The position numbers and the translations under genes were made by a program. The notes below the pieces were generated by a model. That model was not told where the DNA came from. It saw only the letters and a program-made list of their open reading frames with translations, and ran no database searches. A stretch of 64,000 nucleotides of DNA from Marixanthomonas ophiurae (GTDB taxonomy: Bacteria > Bacteroidota > Bacteroidia > Flavobacteriales > Flavobacteriaceae), in NCBI RefSeq assembly GCF_003413745.1, contig NZ_QVID01000002.1:682001-746000 (forward strand), given 5' to 3'. This document shows, one piece after another, positions 15,200 through 25,307 of this stretch; the first letter of the stretch is position 1; each line of letters begins with the position of its first letter.

Positions 15200-17101
15200 T
15201 TATTCAGAAACAATAGGTAGCTTAATCATAGAAGGATACTCCTTAGAGTGATGGATTTTATTATGCGCTACTACTCCTTCTTTTTCATCATAATTGTTTC
15301 CACCGGTATTTAGGTTTCTTGCAAAACGAGGGAAGTTACTACTTGATACTTCAATACGAATGCTATGTCCTTTTTTAAAGAAGTTACTTGTGCTCATAGG
15401 TGTTAAATCTACTTTATACACGTTTCCTTTTTCCATAAATACTTCTTTGTCATATCCTTCACGATACCGAACCCGCTGTATGGTTTCATCAAGATTATAA
15501 GCTCTGCCATCTGGATACACATCGATAAGCTTAATAGTAATGTCGGTATCTTTTACGTCACTTGAAAGGTATAAAGTCGATTCAATAAAACCAGAAACTT
15601 CCATACCCTCTTTTAGGGGTTCACTTGTGTAAACCAAAATATCTTCCCGTGTTTCCATGGCTTGTTGATCAAATGCACCTCCTTCAACTGCATTTCCAGT
15701 ACAGCAAACATTTCCACCGTGTGATTTTACTGGATCCATAGGATCGTATGTAAAAGAATCTGGAGTGTCTTTTTTACCTGGTTTTTTGTACATCAATACA
15801 CCATCTCCGTTTAGGGTATTAGCCGCTCCGTCACTGTTAAGATACATGGTGGTCATTTTAGTATTTTTAGGAGGCCAAACTTCAGAAGCTTGCCACTCAT
15901 TGCTACCCATGGTATAATACTGAACACGCGGCGTTTCTTTTTTAAAATCATTTTCTTCTCCTTTTAACCACATATCGAACCAACCGTAAATTTGTTCTTC
16001 GTAATTTAACGTGGCATCGCCAACAGGTCTTTCTCCCACAATAGTATTTTCGGTTGCTCGTGTGTACGCACAATGTAATGTTGGGGAGATAATTAAATAT
16101 TGATTATCACGAATTTCTTTACTTTTACCGTTATTCCGTACATGATTAAATAATGCTAAGTTTGGACTGATGGAAACATCATACCAAGATGTAAACCAAA
16201 AACTAGGCACACCAATTTCCATATCGTCATGATATAAACCGCCTTCATACCAAGCCGGATCATTGGGCTTGCGACGTACCATTTTATCGAATATTTCTTT
16301 TTTTCCGTGCATATTTTGTAGCATATCTTGAATTGGTAAATGTGCCAATGCCTTAGACATATCGATTTCCGGATTCTCGGGTGCTAAATCATAGAAACGA
16401 GAAATACGGATTAAATCTTCTTGCGTAGCTCCTTCCGGAATTCTAGGTTTAAACTTATCTTGTTCTACACCGTACAACCAAGCGAAGAATAATAGTTGCT
16501 CTGCTCCTCCTCTATACCAATTTCCTTGTTCATGGTATTCACCAACTGTACCTACTCCTGCACCATATCCCATGGGAATCATAGCAGCATGAGAAGGATG
16601 ATCTAAAGCTGCAACAGCCATCTGCCATTCTGCTGTAGAAGAACAACCTAAGGTTCCTATTTTACCATTGGACCAATCTTGCTCTTTCATCCAGGTAAAT
16701 GCATCATACCCATCGGTTAAAGGAACACCGAGAATATCCCACTCTCCTTCTGAGAAAAACCTACCGCGTTCGTTTTGTACCACATAGGCATATCCATGCT
16801 GAATTGCTTGTAAAGCTGCCTTAGCAGTGCGTTCGCTTTTTTCTCCATCTCGCCACGTATTAAAGTTATAGGGTGTTCTTGAGAATATAATAGGTACTTT
16901 TTCATCCGTTTTTGGTCGGTAAATATCAGTAGCCAATCGAACGCCATCTCGCATAGGCATCATGATTTTTTGATCAACTACTGCAAGTTTTTCTAATTGC
17001 TTAAATACACCTTCTTCTGTTTCTTCTTGTGCTTTTACAGACGTATAGCTAATCGTTGCTATAAAAAGGAATAAAAAGAGTTTTAATGGTTGTTTTTTCA
17101 T
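15200..17101 (-). CDS. Secreted CocE/NonD family hydrolase (X-Pro dipeptidyl-peptidase-like)
   Basis: A 633-residue protein with a signal peptide ([20 protein letters not shown], cleavage near VKAQ). The alpha/beta-hydrolase domain starts with [19 protein letters not shown] and contains the nucleophile elbow [11 protein letters not shown] with Ser 154. The C-terminal jelly-roll domain typical of S15/CocE enzymes is visible ([20 protein letters not shown], then [20 protein letters not shown]). Family members hydrolyse X-Pro peptides or amino-acid esters such as glutaryl-7-ACA or cocaine. The substrate here is unknown; a periplasmic peptidase or esterase is the fair call. Confidence 0.88.
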   Translation of the reverse strand: MKKQPLKLFLFLFIATISYTSVKAQEETEEGVFKQLEKLAVVDQKIMMPMRDGVRLATDIYRPKTDEKVPIIFSRTPYNFNTWRDGEKSERTAKAALQAIQHGYAYVVQNERGRFFSEGEWDILGVPLTDGYDAFTWMKEQDWSNGKIGTLGCSSTAEWQMAVAALDHPSHAAMIPMGYGAGVGTVGEYHEQGNWYRGGAEQLLFFAWLYGVEQDKFKPRIPEGATQEDLIRISRFYDLAPENPEIDMSKALAHLPIQDMLQNMHGKKEIFDKMVRRKPNDPAWYEGGLYHDDMEIGVPSFWFTSWYDVSISPNLALFNHVRNNGKSKEIRDNQYLIISPTLHCAYTRATENTIVGERPVGDATLNYEEQIYGWFDMWLKGEENDFKKETPRVQYYTMGSNEWQASEVWPPKNTKMTTMYLNSDGAANTLNGDGVLMYKKPGKKDTPDSFTYDPMDPVKSHGGNVCCTGNAVEGGAFDQQAMETREDILVYTSEPLKEGMEVSGFIESTLYLSSDVKDTDITIKLIDVYPDGRAYNLDETIQRVRYREGYDKEVFMEKGNVYKVDLTPMSTSNFFKKGHSIRIEVSSSNFPRFARNLNTGGNNYDEKEGVVAHNKIHHSKEYPSMIKLPIVSE

Positions 17102-17320
17102 AGAATGGGTAATTTGTTTAAATAAGTATCTAAAATTATAGGAAAATTAGTCTTAGTAGTTGAAAAAAGACAACTTTAACATGATTTCAGCAAATATGTT
17201 TTCACTATAGTTTTTATGGAGGAAAGGAAATCTTTAAAAGATTGTTATAGTTTGTTTATAAGGCGTTAAATACAACCTATTTTTTAAGAATTACTTGTAC
17301 CTTAAAGGAAAACATAAATT

Positions 17321-17626
17321 ATGGATGCTAAAGAGAAAAAAGAAAAAGGAGACAGTAAAGACACAACGTACAATTCTGATGTTACTAAACATGACTTAGA
17401 AGTGCTAGGACAAAACCATATACACGGTGATGGTGGTGATGATCAACAATTGAAAGAGCGTGCCCAAAAAATTGATTTTAGCGGAAAAAACTTAGATGTT
17501 CCAGGTAGAACAAAAGCTCAAAAAGGACAAGGTGCTACTAATTTGAATGATGAAGAAAACAAATTACATAGCCAAGGTGGCGATAGTAATGAAAACTTAG
17601 AGCGAGATGATGCTTCTAAAGGATAA
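17321..17626 (+). CDS. Small hydrophilic disordered protein (101 aa)
   Basis: The product is almost wholly polar: it starts MDAKEKKEKGDSKDTTY, has Gly/Asp-rich (GDGGDDQQ) and Lys/Gln stretches, and ends NLERDDASKG. There are no hydrophobic segments. It resembles the 64-aa protein at 8955-9149 in character, not sequence. Such small Gly/Asp/Lys-rich proteins are common in flavobacteria, with no known function; a desiccation or osmotic stress role is possible. The ATG follows AAAGGAAAAC, a weak ribosome-binding match. About 220 AT-rich bases upstream hold no other gene. Confidence 0.65.
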   Translation: MDAKEKKEKGDSKDTTYNSDVTKHDLEVLGQNHIHGDGGDDQQLKERAQKIDFSGKNLDVPGRTKAQKGQGATNLNDEENKLHSQGGDSNENLERDDASKG

Positions 17627-17715
17627 AAATACAAGACCAAGAATCAAGACAGGAAAGGTTTTATAATTTATTTGAACGCCAATAAGATAGTATCTTGTCT
17701 TGTTTTTGGCTTTAT

Positions 17716-17744
17716 AAAGTCCCGATATAGTTATCGGGACTTTA
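17716..17744. terminator. Bidirectional terminator
   Basis: AAAGTCCCGATA, then TAG, then TTATCGGGACTTTA forms a 12-base stem with a short loop, lying between the plus-strand hydrophilic protein gene and the minus-strand CCG-domain gene. Confidence 0.88.
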
Positions 17745-17752
17745 TGTTTATA

Positions 17753-18544
17753 TTATAAATCGTCTGCGCTAGCAATCATTTCAGCCACGTCCATAACAGC
17801 AACATCACCTTCTTGGTTTTTTCCTTTCACGCCGTCTGTCATCATGGTATTACAAAATGGACAAGCTGCGGCAATTACTTTTGGTTGTGTTTCTAATGCT
17901 TCTTCAGTACGTTCAATGTTTACATCTTTCTTTCCTTCTTCTGGCTCTTTAAACATTTGTGCCCCACCAGCTCCACAACAAAGTCCGCGAGACTTGCATC
18001 GTTTCATCTCTACCAATTCTACTTCTAATTTACGCAGTAAATCGCGAGGAGCCTCATATTCGCCATTAGCGCGTCCTAAATAACAAGGATCGTGAAAAGT
18101 GATTTTCTTTCCTTTAAATTTTCCTCCCTCTACTTTTAATCTTCCTTCGTTTAAAAGCGATTTCAAAAATTGGGTGTGGTGTACTACTTCGTAGTTACCC
18201 CCTAATTCAGGATATTCGTTTTTAATAGTATTAAAACAGTGTGGACAAGCAGTTACTATTTTTTTTACTTCATAACCATTTAGCACTTCGATGTTTGTCA
18301 TTGCTTGCATTTGGAACAGAAATTCATTTCCAGCTCTTTTTGCAGGGTCTCCCGTGCAGCTTTCTTCGGTTCCCAATACCGCAAAATCTACCTTTGCGTT
18401 ATGTAAGAGTTTTACGAAAGCTTTGGTTATTTTTTTTGCCCGATCATCAAAACTTCCGGCACAACCTACCCAAAACAATACTTCGGGTTTTTTGCCTTCA
18501 GCCATATATTCGGCCATTGTGGGTACTTTTATAGATTCACTCAT
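17753..18544 (-). CDS. Cysteine-rich CCG-domain Fe-S protein (HdrB/GlpC-like)
   Basis: The 263-residue product carries two CCG cysteine-rich domains. The first has WVGCAGSFDDR, then EESCTGDP, then ACPHCFNTIKNEY. The second has FHDPCYLGR, then SRGLCCGAGGAQMF, then AACPFCNTMMTDG. Such domains bind noncubane or [4Fe-4S] clusters in heterodisulfide reductase HdrB/D, GlpC and LutA-type proteins. It is cytosolic. With the membrane ferredoxin protein at 19002-20333 it forms the split equivalent of an HdrD/HdrE- or FixABCX-linked Fe-S oxidoreductase. The HAD-like gene lies between them on the same strand. Confidence 0.87.
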   Translation of the reverse strand: MSESIKVPTMAEYMAEGKKPEVLFWVGCAGSFDDRAKKITKAFVKLLHNAKVDFAVLGTEESCTGDPAKRAGNEFLFQMQAMTNIEVLNGYEVKKIVTACPHCFNTIKNEYPELGGNYEVVHHTQFLKSLLNEGRLKVEGGKFKGKKITFHDPCYLGRANGEYEAPRDLLRKLEVELVEMKRCKSRGLCCGAGGAQMFKEPEEGKKDVNIERTEEALETQPKVIAAACPFCNTMMTDGVKGKNQEGDVAVMDVAEMIASADDL

Positions 18545-18557
18545 GGTGTTCTTACTT

Positions 18558-18992
18558 TTATTCTTTGAAAACTTGAATGGTTACTTTTTTATCAATCAAG
18601 TCTGTAAATTTTCCTTTATATCGTGTAGCTTTTACTAAATGATTATCAATCCAATGGTAATTTCCGCCGCGTGGCTTTCCCATTAATAAGGAATGATACT
18701 TAAAGCCGTGTTTGTTTAGCCATGTTTCAGTTACTTCGCGATGATCTTCAGTTCTAGAAGTAAAAAAACAAATTATATGACCTTGATCGTACCAATTATT
18801 CAATGTTTTTAAAGCATCTGGAAATGGTTCACACGTTGCCATTCGTTCTGGCTCTTCATTTGGAACATCATCTGTAATGGTTCCATCAATATCAATCAAG
18901 TAGTTTTTTATGTCTTTTGGAAGTATAGGGCTTACGTGTTCCCCACTTTCAACTTTATCATGTAATAATTTTTCAACTTCTTCTTTCTTCAT
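18558..18992 (-). CDS. HAD-like phosphatase domain protein
   Basis: The 144-residue product has HAD motif I as NYLIDIDGTITDDVP (D-x-D-G-T), motif II Thr/Ser in ICFFTSRTEDHREVTETW, and a later YHWIDNHLVKATRY segment with the acidic/Lys residues of motif III/IV. It resembles small LNS2/polynucleotide-phosphatase-type HAD proteins, often labelled phosphoheptose isomerase-associated in flavobacteria. Substrate unknown. It sits tightly between two Fe-S protein genes (about 10 bases each side), so it belongs to the same transcript. Confidence 0.72.
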   Translation of the reverse strand: MKKEEVEKLLHDKVESGEHVSPILPKDIKNYLIDIDGTITDDVPNEEPERMATCEPFPDALKTLNNWYDQGHIICFFTSRTEDHREVTETWLNKHGFKYHSLLMGKPRGGNYHWIDNHLVKATRYKGKFTDLIDKKVTIQVFKE

Positions 18993-19001
18993 ACTACATT
19001 T

Positions 19002-20333
19002 TTACGCTTCATCTTTCCAGTTTAAACGGTCCATTTGGTTATAAGGCCAAGGAGCGCCGTTGTTTTCAATGTTGGTCATCGCTACATTCAGTTCATTTGG
19101 CGCAGCAGATTGCTCCATCACCAAATATTGACGCATATCCATAATAATAGAAAGAGGATCGATGCTTACCGGGCAAGCTTCTACACAGGCATTACACGTG
19201 GTGCATGCCCATAGTTCTTCCCGTAAGATATGATCGTCTAATAGTTGCTTTCCGTCTGGTTTAAATTCGCCATTTTTGGTGATGTTCTTCCCTACTTCTT
19301 CAATTCGATCACGGGTATCCATCATAATTTTCCGTGGCGATAGTTTTTTACCTGTTTGATTAGCAGGGCATTCACTTGTGCAACGGCCACATTCCGTACA
19401 GGTATAGGCGTTTAATAACTGAATTCTACTTAAATCCATCACATCACTAGCACCAAATTTTTCAGGTTCGGCATCTGCTTCATCTTCTGAAGGAGCTGCA
19501 AAGGGATCGGCATTTGGGTCCATCATCAACTTTACTTCATTGGTAACCGACTCTAAATTTTTAAACTTTCCTTTAGGTACTACTTTTCCGAAGTATACAT
19601 TAGGAAATGCCAATAAAATATGTAGGTGTTTTGAAAAGTATAGGTAGTTTAAGAATACTAAAATACCAATAATATGTAACCACCAAGCTCCACGTTCAAT
19701 AAGTATTAAGGTGCTTTCTGATAGTCCATCAAATAACGGTGAAATTAGACTGCTAATGGGAAATGAACCGGCTTGAGTGTAATGGGCAGCTCCCATTTGT
19801 TGTAGTTGTAAATCGGTTGCATTCATGGTTAAGAATAAAACCATTAGTACCATTTCAAAATACAGAATATAATTGGCATCATCTTTTGGCCAGCCTTTCA
19901 TTTCACGTGCCCAAAAGCGTTTTAACTTTTGAATATTACGGCGTATCCAGAAAACAATTACACCTACTAAAACTAATAGAGCTAATATTTCAAAAGAAAA
20001 AATAAGAGCATCATAAACAGGACCTAAAAAAGAAAGAACTCTGTGTGTGCCAAAAATACCGTCGATGATTATTTCAAGTACCTCAATATTAATAATGACA
20101 AACCCTACGTACACAAATATGTGCATGATTCCAGAGACGGGTCGTACAACCATTTTAGACTGTCCCAAAGCAATACGAACGACATTACTCCATCGTTGTT
20201 TTTTATGATCGGAAGCATCAACTTCGCGTCCTACTTTTACATTTCGGATTACTTTTCTAATGTTAAATGTAAAATAGCCGATACCAGCAGCTAAAACAAG
20301 AAAAAATATAATGTTAGGTAAATATTGCATCAT
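19002..20333 (-). CDS. Membrane-bound 4Fe-4S ferredoxin/HdrE-like Fe-S oxidoreductase subunit
   Basis: A 443-residue protein. The N-terminal half (residues ~1-260) has about five to six hydrophobic helices with several His residues (IMHIFVYVGFV, WWLHIIGILVFL), like heme-b-binding HdrE/NarI proteins. The C-terminal half has two 4Fe-4S motifs: CTECGRCTSECP (near 320) and CTTCNACVEACP (near 378). It should carry electrons between a membrane heme or quinone pool and the CCG protein downstream. Its start overlaps the stop of the MlaD-like gene (TAATG), so they are translationally coupled. Confidence 0.85.
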   Translation of the reverse strand: MMQYLPNIIFFLVLAAGIGYFTFNIRKVIRNVKVGREVDASDHKKQRWSNVVRIALGQSKMVVRPVSGIMHIFVYVGFVIINIEVLEIIIDGIFGTHRVLSFLGPVYDALIFSFEILALLVLVGVIVFWIRRNIQKLKRFWAREMKGWPKDDANYILYFEMVLMVLFLTMNATDLQLQQMGAAHYTQAGSFPISSLISPLFDGLSESTLILIERGAWWLHIIGILVFLNYLYFSKHLHILLAFPNVYFGKVVPKGKFKNLESVTNEVKLMMDPNADPFAAPSEDEADAEPEKFGASDVMDLSRIQLLNAYTCTECGRCTSECPANQTGKKLSPRKIMMDTRDRIEEVGKNITKNGEFKPDGKQLLDDHILREELWACTTCNACVEACPVSIDPLSIIMDMRQYLVMEQSAAPNELNVAMTNIENNGAPWPYNQMDRLNWKDEA

Positions 20334-21304
20334 TATTTATTAGGATCTTCAGGTTCGTTGTATTCTTTAGCTCTTTTTCCGAAAAGTGAAAAATGCACAT
20401 ACCGTTTCGGGTTAAGCTTCATATCTTGCAACAGTTGTTCTAATTGACGTGAAGCTCCTTCTAAGTTATTGTAAAGTTTATCATCTTTAAGTAATTTTCC
20501 AACACTACCCTCTCCATTTTCAACACGTGTAACAAGTGTATTAAGTTTTGAGGTTACAGTTTCTAAATCTCTCACCATTTGTCCAGTCTCTATTTGCGCT
20601 AAGGAATCTGATAGTTTGGCAAAATTTTCAGCCGTAACATCTAAGTTGTTAAATGTTTTATTTAGTTTTTCTTTGTTTTCGCCTAAAAGACCATCAACAT
20701 TAGCTGTAATACCTTTAAAAGAGGCGGAAGCATCTTTTAAAGAAGCAATTGCCTGTTTTAGATTTTCTTGGGTGTCTTCATCAACTATTGCTGTAAAACT
20801 AAGCAGTAAGGTGTCTAAGGTTGAAAGTGTTCCATTCACTTTTTTCTCTAAAGGTCCAAGACGTTCTGTTACGGCATCGAGCATTCCTTTTTCCACTTCA
20901 CCACTAAGGGTGTCACCAGACTTAGCTAGATTGTTTGGGTCGTACTCTGGGTAAATACCAAGTGACTTTCCTCCTATTAATCCACTGCTGTATATACGTA
21001 CCAAACTGTTTCTTGAAAAATCAAAATCGTTTTCAACGGTAAATTCCACAATCAAACCTCCAGCTTGATTTTCAAACCCTATGTTTTGTATTTTACCAAC
21101 CTTTAGACCGTTAATAGTCACGGGGGCAGATTTAGAAAGCCCTTCCACATTATCATACATAGCATAAAATGTACGGTGGTTCTCAAGTAAATTACTTCCT
21201 TTTAAATAGCTGTAACCAAATATGAATAATAGGATCGCGCCAATGGCAAGGATTCCGGTTTTAACTTCTCTTGATAATCTCAATGGATGATTTTTAGGGT
21301 TCAA
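20333..21304 (-). CDS. MlaD-like MCE-domain protein
   Basis: The 323-residue product has a short cytosolic head, one transmembrane helix (about residues 13-31, ILAIGAILLFIFGYSYL) and an MCE domain (about 38-118, with LSKSAPVTINGLKVGKIQNI and GLIGGKSLGIYP). A long coiled-coil tail follows with repeated L-x-x-L heptads (LNKTFNNLDVTAENFAKL). MCE proteins form hexameric lipid shuttles between inner and outer membranes (Mla, phospholipids). The partner permease and ATPase genes are not in this window. It is second in the amidase-led operon. Confidence 0.87.
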   Translation of the reverse strand: MNPKNHPLRLSREVKTGILAIGAILLFIFGYSYLKGSNLLENHRTFYAMYDNVEGLSKSAPVTINGLKVGKIQNIGFENQAGGLIVEFTVENDFDFSRNSLVRIYSSGLIGGKSLGIYPEYDPNNLAKSGDTLSGEVEKGMLDAVTERLGPLEKKVNGTLSTLDTLLLSFTAIVDEDTQENLKQAIASLKDASASFKGITANVDGLLGENKEKLNKTFNNLDVTAENFAKLSDSLAQIETGQMVRDLETVTSKLNTLVTRVENGEGSVGKLLKDDKLYNNLEGASRQLEQLLQDMKLNPKRYVHFSLFGKRAKEYNEPEDPNK

Positions 21305-21337
21305 ACAAATTTAGAAAATAAATATAGAATAACCCTC

Positions 21338-22459
21338 CTATTTCTTTTGTGTTTTCAATACTTCGGAAACACGCATTTTCTTACCATCCTTAAATGCAAC
21401 AATGTAACAGGAAGAGTATCCTTTTTCTTTAGCAAAGGTTTTCATTAATTCTATTTTGTTATAGTCTGAAGTTTCACCATAGTAATATTTATACAAGCCA
21501 CCTTCTTTGTTCCGAGTAATATCTTTTAATCCCTTAAAGTTTTCTGGTTTGGTATTTAGCCTTTTACCACTTGCAGCCAATTGTACTTTAAAAGTATAAC
21601 CGGGATATATTTTTTCTTCGGTAGTATCAATCGCTTTATCTATTTCTTCTTGGGTAATAACAGGGTTTTTTGCGTGGCTGGTGGCTAAATCCAGATTTTT
21701 TTGATAGGTTAAAACCCCTTCGGCAATAGCACCTGCCATATCTTTTTGACCTTTATTTGAATTTAAATAGGCACCTTCGCTGTTGTTGGTTAAAAAACCT
21801 GTTTCAACTAATACACTTGGCATATAGCTTTGATGTAAAACAATAAAGCCGGCTTGTTTCACACTTCGGTCCTTTCGCTTTAATTTGTTAGTGAAGTTAT
21901 TCTGTATCAATCCTGCCAACATAATACTTTGGTCTAGGTATTCTTCTTGCATAAGTGTAAGACCAATGAACGATTCAGGTGAATTGGGATCATAACCTGC
22001 ATAATTTTCTTCATAATTTTCTTCAAGAAAAATTACCTCGTTTTCTTTTTTTGCTACTTCTAAGTTACGTTGGTTAGCATGAAGTCCTAACACAAAGGTT
22101 TCGGTACCATAGGCTTGCGAGCTGTGTGCATTGCAGTGAATCGAAACAAATAAATCTGCATCTGCCCTATTGGCAATCGCTCCTCTTTCATGAAGGTCTA
22201 TAAATTTATCCGTTTTTCGGGTATAGATAATTTTGATGTTTTCTTTCTTTTCAAGAATCTTTCCCACTTCCAAAACAATATTGAGAGCAATGTTTTTTTC
22301 CTTATAACCATTTCCAGTATTACCACTATCGTGACCTCCATGTCCTGCATCGAGTACCACCACAAAGGGTTTTGTGGTATCATTATTGGTGGTGGAAAAA
22401 GAAAAACTGATTACTGTACAAATTAAAAGTACGAAAAAGGGTATGTGTTTCGTTTTCAT
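21338..22459 (-). CDS. N-acetylmuramoyl-L-alanine amidase (Amidase_3) with SPOR-like tail
   Basis: ATG 22459 is chosen because it directly precedes a signal peptide (MKTKHIPFFVLLICTVISFS); an upstream in-frame start would add 21 residues before it. The mature enzyme begins FVVVLDAGHGGHDSGN (first zinc His), then DLFVSIHCNAH (second His) and PSVLVETGFLTN (catalytic Glu). The last ~85 residues (FKVQLAASGKRL and YSSCYIVAFKDGK) resemble a SPOR peptidoglycan-binding domain. It should cleave peptide stems from denuded glycan at division sites in the periplasm. It leads a minus-strand operon and is divergent from lptD. Confidence 0.88.
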   Translation of the reverse strand: MKTKHIPFFVLLICTVISFSFSTTNNDTTKPFVVVLDAGHGGHDSGNTGNGYKEKNIALNIVLEVGKILEKKENIKIIYTRKTDKFIDLHERGAIANRADADLFVSIHCNAHSSQAYGTETFVLGLHANQRNLEVAKKENEVIFLEENYEENYAGYDPNSPESFIGLTLMQEEYLDQSIMLAGLIQNNFTNKLKRKDRSVKQAGFIVLHQSYMPSVLVETGFLTNNSEGAYLNSNKGQKDMAGAIAEGVLTYQKNLDLATSHAKNPVITQEEIDKAIDTTEEKIYPGYTFKVQLAASGKRLNTKPENFKGLKDITRNKEGGLYKYYYGETSDYNKIELMKTFAKEKGYSSCYIVAFKDGKKMRVSEVLKTQKK

Positions 22460-22532
22460 AACGGTAGAACGGACTATATTCATTGATATTTTAAATATTG
22501 TATTTTTAAAAAACAAAGCCAAAAAATATGCT

Positions 22533-22540
22533 TAATTTTG
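22533..22540 (+). promoter_or_regulatory. -7 box upstream of lptD
   Basis: TAATTTTG matches TAnnTTTG exactly and lies in the divergent amidase/lptD gap, 46 bases before the lptD start. No clear -33 partner is seen. Confidence 0.35.
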
Positions 22541-22586
22541 AAGTTTCAAAAACTAAGCCAAATCTACAAAAAATAGCATCGTAGCA

Positions 22587-25295
22587 TTGCAAACACATCG
22601 GCAAATTTTTTCAACTGTACTTATTCTACTCTTGTGTAGCATAACGATGCACTCACAGGATATCCCTCCCAAAAATGAAGTGGATATTCCTATTGAAACC
22701 GAACAAGACACCCTTAACCCAAGTATAGTAAGTGTTACCAAAGAAGTAAACGAAGTATTAAACGATACGGTAAAAACAGACTCAGTAAAACCTAAAAAAG
22801 AACTGCTGACCGATGTAGTTGATTATTATGGTGAAGATTACGTGTATATAGACCGGAAACAAAATAAGGTGTATATGTACAACAAAGCTTATATTGTTTA
22901 TGGCGATATGCGCATTGATGCCGGGTATATTATATTAGACTATAATAAAAATGAAGTATATGCCAAAGGAATTGACAGCGCTGGTGTTTATAGCCAAAAA
23001 CCAGTTTTTGTACAGGCTCAAAACGAAGTAAAACCAGATTCCATTCGGTTTAACTTTGACAGTGAAAAAGCATTGGTTTACAATTCACGTACCGAGCAAA
23101 ATGGTTTTAATGTTATTGCTGAAGTAACAAAAAAAGTAAATGATTCCGTTGTCTTTCTTCGGAATGTAAAGTTTACCACTTCAAAAAATATAGATGATCC
23201 AGAATATTATTTTTATACTCGAAAAGCCAAGTTTGTCCCTAAAAAGAAAATTGTAACGGGATTGACCAACATGTACATTGCCGATGTTCCCACCCCAGTT
23301 GGATTACCCTTTGCCTTTTTTCCATTAACCGAAGATCGAGCATCAGGATTTATCATTCCAAGTTTTGGTGAACAAAGCCGACGCGGTTTTTTCCTGCAGA
23401 ACGGAGGGTATTATTTTGCTGTTAATGATTATGTTGATCTTACTTTTTTAGGAGATTACTATACAAATGGTAGTTATGGACTTAGGGGTGAATCATCCTA
23501 TGCTCTGCGATATAAATTTAGAGGAAATGTAAGCATACGCTATGAAAACCTGATCAATGGAGAACGTGGCTTCCCAGATTTCAGTCAAAGTTCAGTTTAT
23601 AATATCCGGTGGAATCATACACAAGACCAAAAAGCCAGTCCCAGTTCTCGATTTTCAGCATCGGTAAACTTGGGTAGTAGCCGGTATTTTCAACAATCGA
23701 TTAACCAAACCAACAATGCCAGCGCTCTTGTTAATACATTAAGCTCTTCTGTTTCGTACACCAAAACTTTTGAAGGTGAGCCGCAGGTTAACTTCTCAGT
23801 AGCTGGTACACATTCTCAAAACACCAATACACAAACCATTAACATGTCGTTGCCTAATGTTACGGCGAGTGTATCCCGTATATTTCCGTTTGCACCAAAA
23901 GTGGGAACGAAAAAAGGGATAATAGATAATATTAACCTTCAATATGATGTTGCAGCGGAAAACAGGATACAAACAACAGATTCTTTGTTTTTTAAACCTG
24001 AAATGTTTGATAATGCTTTAGTTGGTGCTCAACATAGTATACCCATAAGTACAAATTTTAAAATATTGAACTATCTAAGTGCTTCAGCTAGTACACGATT
24101 ACAAGAAACTTGGACATTAAAGACTTTTGATCAACGCTATGACGATACGGCAAATGATGGAAATGGCGGTGTAGTTACAGATACCATTCCAGGCTTTGAT
24201 AGATATCTGACGTATAATTTTTCTACTAGTTTAGGTACAACGGTTTATGGTACATTTAACTTCGGAAAAGATAAAAAAATACAGGCGTTACGTCACGTGA
24301 TGCGACCATCTATTAGTTATGGAATTAATCCAGCTTTTGATCAATACTATGATGATTACGTGATCCCTAGTGCAGATCCCGAAGTAAATGACGAAGTGGT
24401 GGAATATTCACGTTTTCAGAACACATTATATGGCGCTCCAGGTAAAACTTTTTCGAGCAGTATCGGGTTATCCCTTAGTAATACTCTTGAAGCCAAAGTA
24501 CGAGACAAAGACACCACTGCTACAGAACCCAAAAAGGTTAAACTGCTTAATAACCTTAATTTTTCTACAGCTTATAATGTTGCCGGTGATTCCTTACAAT
24601 GGAGTCCGGTAAATTTTAGTGGAAGCATTCCAATAGTTGAAAAATTAGATTTTAACTTCAATGGAAGCTTGGATCCTTATGCATTAAACAACAGCAATCA
24701 ACGTATTGATAAATTCAACATTGATAACGGTGGAAGTTTATTTAGGCTTACCAATGCCAACATTAGTATCAATTATTCTTTTTCGAGTAAGGATTTGGAA
24801 GTAGATTCAGAAAACAAAGACCGTCTTGATAATGAGACCTTCAGAAATGGCGGTAGGCCTGATGACTTGTTTGGCGATGTACGCGATATAGATGATAACA
24901 GGCTCTATAAAGATGATGAAGAAAACGAAGATAAAACCGATAAAGCTTGGTATAATTATGACATTCCGTGGGATTTTAGGTTGGCTTACACCATGACCTA
25001 CTCCAACAGGGCACGAGAAAGTGAAATATCCTCGCAATCGTTAATGTTCAGTTCCAATTTAGAACTATCACCAAGATGGACGGTTGGCGTTTCTTCAGGG
25101 TATGATTTTAAAAACAAAGGAATTACCTTAACGCAGTTTAGGTTTCAACGAGATTTAGAAAGCTGGCAAATGAGTTTTAATTGGACACCTATTGGAAGTA
25201 TCAACACATCTTGGTATTTCTTCATCGGAATAAAATCTTCCGTATTAAGTGATATTAAATACGATAAGCGACGAGAGCCAGATCAACAATTATAA
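22587..25295 (+). CDS. lptD: LPS-assembly protein LptD (OstA), Bacteroidetes type
   Basis: A 902-residue outer-membrane protein. No ATG or GTG lies between the upstream in-frame stop and the TTG at 22587, and that TTG immediately precedes a signal peptide (QIFSTVLILLLCSITMHSQ), so TTG is the likely start. Residues ~80-240 form the OstA/LptA-like beta-jellyroll (YVYIDRKQNKVYMYNKAYI, YILDYNKNEVYAKG). The rest is the beta-barrel with alternating aromatic strands and the conserved VPTPVGLPFAFFPLTEDR segment near 230. It inserts LPS into the outer leaflet. ridA follows 12 bases later. Confidence 0.88.
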   Translation: MQTHRQIFSTVLILLLCSITMHSQDIPPKNEVDIPIETEQDTLNPSIVSVTKEVNEVLNDTVKTDSVKPKKELLTDVVDYYGEDYVYIDRKQNKVYMYNKAYIVYGDMRIDAGYIILDYNKNEVYAKGIDSAGVYSQKPVFVQAQNEVKPDSIRFNFDSEKALVYNSRTEQNGFNVIAEVTKKVNDSVVFLRNVKFTTSKNIDDPEYYFYTRKAKFVPKKKIVTGLTNMYIADVPTPVGLPFAFFPLTEDRASGFIIPSFGEQSRRGFFLQNGGYYFAVNDYVDLTFLGDYYTNGSYGLRGESSYALRYKFRGNVSIRYENLINGERGFPDFSQSSVYNIRWNHTQDQKASPSSRFSASVNLGSSRYFQQSINQTNNASALVNTLSSSVSYTKTFEGEPQVNFSVAGTHSQNTNTQTINMSLPNVTASVSRIFPFAPKVGTKKGIIDNINLQYDVAAENRIQTTDSLFFKPEMFDNALVGAQHSIPISTNFKILNYLSASASTRLQETWTLKTFDQRYDDTANDGNGGVVTDTIPGFDRYLTYNFSTSLGTTVYGTFNFGKDKKIQALRHVMRPSISYGINPAFDQYYDDYVIPSADPEVNDEVVEYSRFQNTLYGAPGKTFSSSIGLSLSNTLEAKVRDKDTTATEPKKVKLLNNLNFSTAYNVAGDSLQWSPVNFSGSIPIVEKLDFNFNGSLDPYALNNSNQRIDKFNIDNGGSLFRLTNANISINYSFSSKDLEVDSENKDRLDNETFRNGGRPDDLFGDVRDIDDNRLYKDDEENEDKTDKAWYNYDIPWDFRLAYTMTYSNRARESEISSQSLMFSSNLELSPRWTVGVSSGYDFKNKGITLTQFRFQRDLESWQMSFNWTPIGSINTSWYFFIGIKSSVLSDIKYDKRREPDQQL

Positions 25296-25307
25296 ATTTT
25301 TAATATT

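Noticed and set aside
17636-17715. Partly complementary AAGAATCAAGACA and TCTTGTCTTG segments
   Set aside because: Pairing is weak and broken; the clear terminator just downstream explains the region.
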